Origin: Stenotrophomonas maltophilia
GTDB taxonomy: Bacteria; Pseudomonadota; Gammaproteobacteria; Xanthomonadales; Xanthomonadaceae
Direction: 5' to 3'
DNA length: 64,000 nucleotides
Assembly: GCA_002363385.1 (NCBI GenBank)
Contig: DEVL01000003.1
Location: 709,057 to 773,056, forward strand
Position numbers and translations under genes: made by a program. The notes under the pieces were generated by a model, which did not search any database, had not been told where the DNA came from, and was given only the letters and a program-made list of their open reading frames with translations. Positions 57,939-64,000 of this stretch are shown here, in pieces (within the stretch, counting starts at the first letter, position 1; each line of letters opens with the position of its first letter).

Positions 57939-58568
57939 TCAGAACTTGAACACGTACGACACGCCGTAAGCCAGCGGGTCGATATTGACGGTGCCGATCT
58001 TTTCACCGTCGAGCTTGACCTTGCTGTCGATGTCCATCCAGCGCACATCAACGCGCAGCGAGCCCTTGTCGTTGATCGCGAAATCCAGGCCGGCATGGGC
58101 GGCCAGACCCCAGGAGTCTTCCATCTTCAACTTGCTGCCGGCCAGTGCGCCGCCGGTCTTCTCGCTGAAGAAGGTGGTGTAGTTGATGCCCGCGCCCAGG
58201 AACGGGGAAACCTTGCCCTTGCTGTTGAAGTGATACTGCAGCGACACCACCGGCGGCAGGTGCTTGGTGCTGCCCACGTTGCCCAGGCCGGCGATGTTGA
58301 TGTCGTGCTTGAACGGCAGCGCGGCCAGGAGCTCGATGCCGAGGTTGTCGGCAATGAAGTACTCACCGGTGATGGTCGGCTTGATGTCGTTGTCCACATC
58401 GACCTTCAGCGTGCCGCCGGCCAGCGAGCCGTTGTTGGACTTCGGGGCGACCTGGTGCACGCCGGCACCGATCGTCCAGTCACCCTTGGACTGGGCCATC
58501 GCGGGGGCGGCGGCCAGCGCCAGCGCGGCGGCCAGGCTGGAGAGCAGGAGGGGGGAGGTCTTGCGCAT
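57939..58568 (-). CDS. ompW: OmpW-family outer membrane protein
   Basis: A 209-residue eight-stranded outer-membrane beta barrel. The signal peptide is about 1-25 (ending AMAQ). Family features are KGDWTIGAGVHQVAPKSNNG at the mature N-terminus, ELLAALPFKHDI, LPPVVSLQYHF, SPFLGAGINYTTFF, and a terminal Phe. OmpW forms a hydrophobic channel for small molecules. I chose the ATG at 58568. A perfect FNR-type box lies about 60-75 bases upstream. Confidence 0.95.
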   Translation of the reverse strand: MRKTSPLLLSSLAAALALAAAPAMAQSKGDWTIGAGVHQVAPKSNNGSLAGGTLKVDVDNDIKPTITGEYFIADNLGIELLAALPFKHDINIAGLGNVGSTKHLPPVVSLQYHFNSKGKVSPFLGAGINYTTFFSEKTGGALAGSKLKMEDSWGLAAHAGLDFAINDKGSLRVDVRWMDIDSKVKLDGEKIGTVNIDPLAYGVSYVFKF

Positions 58569-58628
58569 GAGTCGGTCTCGTGGCGGGTTGGAATGGCGCC
58601 AGTTTTCCCGTTCACGCGCCTGCGCGCC

Positions 58629-58642
58629 TTGATCCGGATCAA
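58629..58642. promoter_or_regulatory. FNR/Anr-type binding site upstream of ompW
   Basis: A perfect TTGAT-CCGG-ATCAA dyad. Its centre is 67 bases upstream of the ompW ATG and 133 bases upstream of gap. The ompW side fits activation at about -41.5 with a 25-base leader. No clear -10 box is seen at the matching position. Confidence 0.55.
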
Positions 58643-58768
58643 TCCGGGTATTTACCGTTGTAACCGGTTTCCATTTGGCTACCTCGGGCCGGGCCGGTTC
58701 CAGCCCTGCTAGAATGAACACCCCTTTCCATCGGCGCCGCACCGTCGCGGCTGCAGGAGCTTGTGAAC

Positions 58769-59770
58769 ATGGCAATCAAGGTTGGCATCAACGGTTTCGG
58801 TCGCATCGGGCGCAACGTGCTGCGCTCGGCCGTGCTGAACTTCGGCAATGACATCGAAATCGTCGCCATCAACGATCTGCTGGAGCCGGATTACCTGGCG
58901 TACATGCTGAAGTACGACTCCGTGCACGGCCGCTTCAAGGCCGATGTGGAGGTCTCCGGTAACGACCTGCTGGTCAACGGCAAGAAGATCCGCCTGACCC
59001 AGGAACGTGATCCGGCCAACCTGAAGTGGGACGAAGTCGGCGTGGATGTCGTCATCGAATCCACCGGCCTGTTCCTGACCAAGGAAACCGCGCAGAAGCA
59101 CATCGACGCGGGCGCCAAGAAGGTGATCCTGTCGGCACCGTCGAAGGACGACACTCCGATGTTCGTGTTCGGCGTGAACGACAAGACCTACGCCGGTCAG
59201 GCGATCGTCTCCAACGCGTCGTGCACCACCAACTGCCTGGCACCGCTTGCGAAGGTCATCAACGACAAGTGGGGCATCAAGCGTGGCCTGATGACCACCG
59301 TGCACGCCGCGACCGCCACCCAGAAGACTGTCGATGGCCCGTCCAACAAGGACTGGCGCGGTGGCCGTGGCATCCTGGAGAACATCATTCCGTCGTCCAC
59401 GGGTGCGGCCAAGGCCGTCGGTGTGGTGATCCCGGAATTGAACAAGAAGCTGACCGGCATGAGCTTCCGCGTGCCGACCTCGGACGTGTCGGTGGTCGAT
59501 CTGACCGTCGAGCTGGAGAAGGAAGCCACCTACGCCGAGATCTGCGCTGAAGTGAAGGCGCAGAGCGAAGGCGCGCTGAAGGGCATCCTGGGCTACACCG
59601 AAGACAAGGTCGTGGCGACCGACTTCCGCGGCGAAACCCACACCTCGGTGTTCGACGCCGATGCCGGCATCGCGCTGGATGGCACCTTCGTCAAGCTGGT
59701 GTCGTGGTACGACAACGAATGGGGCTACTCCAACAAGTGCCTGGAAATGGTCAAGGTCGTCGCTGCGTAA
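58769..59770 (+). CDS. gap: Glyceraldehyde-3-phosphate dehydrogenase, type I
   Basis: A 333-residue NAD-dependent GAPDH of glycolysis/gluconeogenesis. Landmarks are GINGFGRIGRNVLR (Rossmann loop), INDLL with the Asp that selects NAD, the catalytic Cys152 in SNASCTTNCLAP, and HAATATQKTVDGPS. The ATG at 58769 gives the family start MAIKVGINGFGR. A candidate -10 TAGAAT (58710-58715) lies upstream without a clear -35. A strong terminator follows. Confidence 0.97.
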   Translation: MAIKVGINGFGRIGRNVLRSAVLNFGNDIEIVAINDLLEPDYLAYMLKYDSVHGRFKADVEVSGNDLLVNGKKIRLTQERDPANLKWDEVGVDVVIESTGLFLTKETAQKHIDAGAKKVILSAPSKDDTPMFVFGVNDKTYAGQAIVSNASCTTNCLAPLAKVINDKWGIKRGLMTTVHAATATQKTVDGPSNKDWRGGRGILENIIPSSTGAAKAVGVVIPELNKKLTGMSFRVPTSDVSVVDLTVELEKEATYAEICAEVKAQSEGALKGILGYTEDKVVATDFRGETHTSVFDADAGIALDGTFVKLVSWYDNEWGYSNKCLEMVKVVAA

Positions 59771-59797
59771 GCCAGCGCTGCTCCTGCGTCATTCCAC

Positions 59798-59828
59798 AGA
59801 CCCCGGCCCGTGCCGGGGTCTGTCGTTT
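59798..59828 (+). terminator. Intrinsic terminator after gap
   Basis: AGACCCCGGC pairs with GCCGGGGTCT around CCGT; GTCGTTT follows. Confidence 0.85.
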
Positions 59829-59948
59829 CAGGCAGACCAATCAGCGCCTTGATCCCACCCGTGCCGCCGATCCATTAGCATGGCCCGCGTGCCATCGGAA
59901 CTGCGCCTGTCGGGCGCAGCCGTGGCGACCTCTTGAGGATGGCTTGGA

Positions 59949-62627
59949 ATGGAAGCTCTGATTGTCCTGCTGGTGCTGGTGCTGCTGGCGATCCCGCTGC
60001 TGCTGATCGTTGCGCTGGTGATGATCGCCGGCCTGCGCCGCCGCGTGGCCGCGCTGGAGCAACGTGCGGCCGGATCTGCCTGGGAAGCATCGTCGGCCCC
60101 GGCCGAGCCCGAGCGGCCGCTGCGCTGGACGGATATCCAATCCGTGGACACGGTGGCCGCGCCGCTGGACTTCGCCATGCAGCCCGCAGTGGAGACGCCC
60201 GTCCAGACCCCGGATGCCACGGCTGCACCTGCAGCGGCTGCCGCGATGCCACCGCCGCTGCCGCCATCGGCGCCCGTGCCACCGGTTGCCCCGATCCTGC
60301 CGGCCGAACCAGAAGGCCCCGGCATCGGCGAGCGCATCGTCGGCACCATCAAACAGTGGTTCACCGAAGGCAACGTGCCGGTCAAGATCGGCATGCTGGT
60401 GCTGTTGGCCGGTGTGGCCGCCCTGCTCAAGTACGCCAGCGACCAGGGGTGGTTGAACGCACCGATCGAGCTGCGCCTGGCCGCCATCGCGGTCGCCGCG
60501 TTGGCCGGGCTGGTGTTCGGCTGGGTGCAGCGCGATACCCGGCGCCTGTTTGCGCTGGCGCTGCAGGGTGGGGCGATCGGCGTGCTGCTGCTGACCATCT
60601 TCGCTGCGTTCAAACGCTACGACCTGATACCCGCCGCGCCGGCCTTTGCGCTCAGCGTGCTGCTGATCGCCAGCATGGGCGTGTTGGCGGTGGTGCAGAA
60701 CTCGCGCACGCTGGCCGTGCTCGGCATTCTGGCCGGCTTCATGGCGCCGATCTGGCTGTCCACCGGCAGCGGCAACCATGTCGCGCTGTTCTCGTACTAC
60801 GCCGTGCTCAACGCCGCGATCCTTGCCATTGCCTGGTGGCGCCCGTGGCGCGCGCTGAACCTGCTTGGTTTCGCGTTCACGTTCGGCATCGGTACGGCCT
60901 GGGGCGTGCTTCAGTACAGCGCGGACAAGTTCGCCAGTACCGAGCCGTTCCTGCTGCTGTTCTTCGCTTTCTACCTGCTGATCCCGATCCTCTATGCGCG
61001 CCGGCAGAACGCGGAAAAACGCGATCTGATCGATGGCAGCCTGGTGTTCGGCACGCCGCTGATCGCGTTCTCGCTGCAGGCCGGCCTGCTGCATGACGAC
61101 CGGCTGCTGCTGGCGTTGTGTTCGCTCGCGTTGGCCGCGTTGTATGCCGGCTTGGCCTGGGCGCTGATCAAGCGTGAGCGCTACGCCGCGCTGGGTCAGT
61201 CGCACGCGGTACTCGCGGTGGGCTTTGCGACACTGGCGGTGCCGTTGGCACTGTCCGCACGCGCCACCGCCAGCGTGTTCGCACTGGAAGGTGCCGCCTT
61301 GGCATGGCTGGGCCTGCGCCAGCAGCGCTGGCTGCCGCAGATCGCCGGTGCGCTGCTGATCCTGGGCGCCGCGTTCGGCTTCGTGGTTGGCGCGGACTAC
61401 TGGCATCTGGACGCCACGGCCATTGCCAACCCGACCTTCATGAGTGGCCTGCTGCTGGCGCTGGCCGGTTTTGCCGCCGCCTTCAGCTACCGTCGCGCGC
61501 AGCGCGATGCGCCGGCCGTCGTCTACTACCTGTGGGGCCTGCTGTGGTGGCTGGGCAGTGTCAGTCACGAGATCCTGCGCTTCGTTACCCACCGCACCGA
61601 GCCCGACGCGCTGCTGATCGCCGCCGCCGTCACCGCGTGGCTGGCTGCCGAAATGCATCGCCGCTGGCCGGCGCGCGCGCTGGTGCTGACCACGCTGGCG
61701 ATGGTGCTGGCCGCGTTCCCGTTGGCGCTGTGGCAGGCCGACGTGCATCAGCAACCGTTCGCAGGTCATGGCGCGCTGGCCTGGGCCGTGTTCGCGCTGC
61801 TGGGTGTGCGCAGCCTGTGGTGCCTGCGCGGTGGTCAAGACCGCAGCTCGCTGGCTGCCCAGTTCCTGTGGTGGCTGCTGTGGCCGTCGGTAGTGTCGCT
61901 GGCCTGCCTGTGGCTGGCTGATCGCTTCGCATTGGCACAGGGCTGGGGCCTGGCCCTGATGCTGCTGCCGTGGCTGTTGGTCACCGCGGTGGCGCTGCTG
62001 CGCTGGCGCTGGCTGGCGGTGCCACTCGGCGAGCGTTTCGACGCCATGCGCACACCGCTGCAGACCACCTTGTTCGCCGTGCTGGGGGTGAGCTGGGCGG
62101 GTCTGCTGCTGGTGCCAGCCGGCGCCGCACCGTTGCCGTGGCTGCCGCTGCTCAACCCGGTGGAACTGGTGCAGCTGGCGGTGCTGGTGCTGGCCGGGCG
62201 CTGGCTGTGGTCCGCGCAGGCGCCGGACGGCCTGCGTGCCCTGCGCATACCGCTGGTGGCGATTGCCGGCTTCGTCGCCCTGACCAGCATCACCCTGCAT
62301 GCCGTGCACCACTGGGGCGGGGTGCCGTGGAACGAGCGCTTGTGGTCTTCGACCCTGGCCCAGACCAGCCTGACCGTGGTCTGGAGCGTACTCGGCGTGA
62401 TCAGCTGGGTGTGGGGCTCGCGCCGCGGGCAACGCGTCCTGTGGCTGGTCGGTGCGGTGCTGATGGGGGTGGTGCTGGCCAAGCTGGTCCTGATCGACCG
62501 CCAGCATCTGGGCAACCTGCTGGGCATTTCTTCTTTCATCGCCTACGGCCTGCTGTGCACGGTCGTGGGCTATCTGGCACCGGCGCCGCCACGCGCGCCG
62601 GACCCCACCGTGGAGCCACAGTCGTGA
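59949..62627 (+). CDS. DUF2339 polytopic membrane protein
   Basis: An 892-residue inner-membrane protein. A first helix (about 1-25) is followed by a short coil and an Ala/Pro-rich linker (about 80-125). Then GIGERIVGTIKQWFTEGNVPVKIGMLVLLAGVAALLKYASDQGWL opens a hydrophobic region with about 20 or more helices, the DUF2339 signature. The final 20 residues are Pro-rich. The function is unknown; the family often pairs with DUF3999. Its stop overlaps the next gene's GTG. Confidence 0.9.
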   Translation: MEALIVLLVLVLLAIPLLLIVALVMIAGLRRRVAALEQRAAGSAWEASSAPAEPERPLRWTDIQSVDTVAAPLDFAMQPAVETPVQTPDATAAPAAAAAMPPPLPPSAPVPPVAPILPAEPEGPGIGERIVGTIKQWFTEGNVPVKIGMLVLLAGVAALLKYASDQGWLNAPIELRLAAIAVAALAGLVFGWVQRDTRRLFALALQGGAIGVLLLTIFAAFKRYDLIPAAPAFALSVLLIASMGVLAVVQNSRTLAVLGILAGFMAPIWLSTGSGNHVALFSYYAVLNAAILAIAWWRPWRALNLLGFAFTFGIGTAWGVLQYSADKFASTEPFLLLFFAFYLLIPILYARRQNAEKRDLIDGSLVFGTPLIAFSLQAGLLHDDRLLLALCSLALAALYAGLAWALIKRERYAALGQSHAVLAVGFATLAVPLALSARATASVFALEGAALAWLGLRQQRWLPQIAGALLILGAAFGFVVGADYWHLDATAIANPTFMSGLLLALAGFAAAFSYRRAQRDAPAVVYYLWGLLWWLGSVSHEILRFVTHRTEPDALLIAAAVTAWLAAEMHRRWPARALVLTTLAMVLAAFPLALWQADVHQQPFAGHGALAWAVFALLGVRSLWCLRGGQDRSSLAAQFLWWLLWPSVVSLACLWLADRFALAQGWGLALMLLPWLLVTAVALLRWRWLAVPLGERFDAMRTPLQTTLFAVLGVSWAGLLLVPAGAAPLPWLPLLNPVELVQLAVLVLAGRWLWSAQAPDGLRALRIPLVAIAGFVALTSITLHAVHHWGGVPWNERLWSSTLAQTSLTVVWSVLGVISWVWGSRRGQRVLWLVGAVLMGVVLAKLVLIDRQHLGNLLGISSFIAYGLLCTVVGYLAPAPPRAPDPTVEPQS

Positions 62628-63997
62628 AGACCTTTCGCCCGCTGATCCTCCTCGCTGCGTTGGCGCTTCCGACGCTGGCATTGGCCCAGGCCCAGTCCAC
62701 CGACGACCGCCAGGCCTATCGCCAGCAATGGCCGCTGCAGCTCGCACAGCCGCAGGCCGGCGCGTACCGGCTGACGCTCGATGATGGCGTGTACCGCACT
62801 GCGGTATCGCCACGCCTGGCCGATGTGCAGGTGTTCAACGCACAAGGCCAGGCACTGCCGTCGGCGTTGCTGGCCGCCGACCAGCCACTGGCGCAGGCAC
62901 CGCAATGGCAGACGCTGTCGTGGTTCCCGCTGCCCCCCATGGCCGGCACCTCCGGCGATGACCTGCAGCTGCTGACTGAGCGTAATACCGACGGCAGCGT
63001 GCGCCGGGTGGAAGCGCGGCTGGGGCGGGGTGGGGCGGCCGGACAACCGGCCGGCTGGCTGATCGACGCCAGTGCCCTCAAGACCGGCGTGCAGGCCCTG
63101 CGCCTGGACTGGCAGACACAGTCGCCGCTGCAGGCGCGCGTGCGTGTGGAAATGAGCAATGATCTGCGCGATTGGCTGCGCATCGCCGACGACGTGCCGC
63201 TGGTGGACCTGCAGCATGAAGGTCGCCGCCTGCAGCAGCGCCGCATTGAGATCGCGCGCCAGGCCAAGTACTTCCGGATCCTGCCGATCGGCGCCGATGC
63301 CTTGCCGGCGTTGTCCACCGTGCAGGCCGAGCTGGCGCCGACCGCGCAGGCGATCGCGTGGCGCTGGCAGTCGCTGACCGGTGCCGCCGGCAAGCCCGGT
63401 GAATTCGAGTATCAGCTGGACGGGCGCTTCCCGATCGCGCAGGCCGATGTCGCCACCGCCGACAACAGCGTGGTGCAGTGGACGCTATTGAGCCGCGATG
63501 ATGCCGACCAACCGTGGCAGGTGCGTGCCGGCCCGTGGGTGGCCTATCAACTGCAGGACGCCGCCGACCGACGCCAATCGCAGACCCAGCCGCTGGTGCG
63601 CAGCACGCGTGACCGCTACTGGAAGCTGGTGGCCGGCCAGGCGCAGTCGATGCCTGCGCCGACGCTGAAGCTTGGTTACCAGCCCGAAGCGCTGGTGTTC
63701 CTCAGCCAAGGCGAGCCGCCGTTTACGGTCGCCGCCGGCAGCCTCCGTGCCGAACGCCAGGAGGCGCCGGTGGCCACGGTGATCGCGCAGCTGCGCGAGC
63801 AGCATGGCGCGCAGTGGCAACCGGCGCAGGCAACGGTGCAGGGCGCACCGCAAGTCCTCGCCGGCGATGCCGCAGTGGCCCCGCAGCGCGACTGGAAACA
63901 GTGGCTGCTGTGGGCGCTGCTGGTGATCGGCGTGCTGATTGTCGGTGGCTTCGCGGTGAGCCTGCTGCGCCAGCCGCCAAGGGACGGAGGTAGTTAA
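62624..63997 (+). CDS. DUF3999 exported protein
   Basis: A 457-residue protein with a signal peptide (about 1-23, ending ALAQ) and one transmembrane helix near the C-terminus (about 428-446). The periplasmic part is mainly beta, with RQQWPLQLAQPQAGAYRLTLDDGVYRT near its start, the DUF3999 pattern. The GTG start overlaps the DUF2339 stop (GTGA), so the two are coupled. The TAA stop is within the last bases of the arm of the recurrent palindrome at 63981-63996. The function is unknown. Confidence 0.88.
   Translation: MKTFRPLILLAALALPTLALAQAQSTDDRQAYRQQWPLQLAQPQAGAYRLTLDDGVYRTAVSPRLADVQVFNAQGQALPSALLAADQPLAQAPQWQTLSWFPLPPMAGTSGDDLQLLTERNTDGSVRRVEARLGRGGAAGQPAGWLIDASALKTGVQALRLDWQTQSPLQARVRVEMSNDLRDWLRIADDVPLVDLQHEGRRLQQRRIEIARQAKYFRILPIGADALPALSTVQAELAPTAQAIAWRWQSLTGAAGKPGEFEYQLDGRFPIAQADVATADNSVVQWTLLSRDDADQPWQVRAGPWVAYQLQDAADRRQSQTQPLVRSTRDRYWKLVAGQAQSMPAPTLKLGYQPEALVFLSQGEPPFTVAAGSLRAERQEAPVATVIAQLREQHGAQWQPAQATVQGAPQVLAGDAAVAPQRDWKQWLLWALLVIGVLIVGGFAVSLLRQPPRDGGS
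63981..63996. repeat. Half of the palindromic element seen at 3.8 kb
   Basis: Sixteen bases (GGGACGGAGGTAGTTA) are identical to 3791-3806. They overlap the end of the DUF3999 gene. The window ends four bases later, so whether the other arm follows cannot be seen. Confidence 0.65.
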
Positions 63998-64000
63998 GCG

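Noticed and set aside
59841..62813. A 990-codon minus-strand open frame antisense to the DUF2339 gene.
   Set aside because: Gln/His/Arg-rich shadow of a membrane protein gene.

Overview
This is a gene-dense, high-G+C chromosomal segment from a gammaproteobacterium, most probably a Stenotrophomonas or a close Xanthomonadaceae relative. The evidence is the gene content and order (gmk-rpoZ-spoT-ridA-recG, ygfB-pepP beside zapA-ssrS-fau, mrcA divergent from pilMNOPQ, and an arrangement of hemL, thiE and rubredoxin). Many small palindromes carrying a terminal GTAG also fit the SMAG-type REP elements known from Stenotrophomonas. Almost everything is core chromosome. I see no prophage, transposase, integron, CRISPR array, tRNA or rRNA.

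Layout. 1-9.2 kb: an unidentified gene fragment, a voltage-gated K+ channel with a zinc-ribbon tail, argD, a HAD phosphatase, azurin, hemL-thiE, rubredoxin, a SirB1-family protein, a DUF192 lipoprotein, rpiA, an EVE-domain protein and fau. 9.2-12.2 kb: the 6S RNA locus, zapA, a ZapB-like coiled-coil protein, and divergent ygfB-pepP. 12.3-19.7 kb (minus strand): pepQ, a PilZ protein overlapping a DUF1631 protein, and the overlapping operon rph-VOC-rdgB-hemW. 19.7-30.3 kb (plus strand): yicC, gmk, rpoZ, spoT, ridA, recG, a nucleoside hydrolase, a zinc-free L31, gltA and an OB-fold periplasmic protein. 30.4-35.3 kb: an AraC regulator divergent from an alpha/beta hydrolase, a conserved hypothetical, and PBP1a. 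35.5-40.6 kb: the type IV pilus operon pilMNOPQ. 40.7-48 kb: a YkgJ-type cysteine cluster protein and a six-gene MoxR/Bat operon. 48-53.7 kb: a dicarboxylate/amino-acid symporter, transketolase and an acetyl-CoA hydrolase/transferase homologue. 53.8-56 kb: a BlaI / M56-TonB / TonB-like lipoprotein operon with its own operators. 56-64 kb: an MBL-fold hydrolase, S1/P1 nuclease, OmpW, GAPDH and a DUF2339-DUF3999 pair.

Most operons are tightly packed, with 4-base ATGA or 1-base overlaps that suggest translational coupling. The most interesting accessory logic is the BlaI-M56-TonB operon, in which the sensor's usual penicillin-binding domain is replaced by a TonB C-terminal domain and no beta-lactamase is adjacent. 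Two dyads there overlap the predicted -10 box and the start codon. At sequence scale there are three signals. GTAG REPs twice supply the stop codon of a flanking gene and once encode its C-terminus. A near-perfect 41-base palindrome between azu and hemL has a half copy at the window edge. A 110-base imperfect inverted repeat with a nested hairpin lies between spoT and ridA. All names come from reading the translations and motifs; no database search was run.
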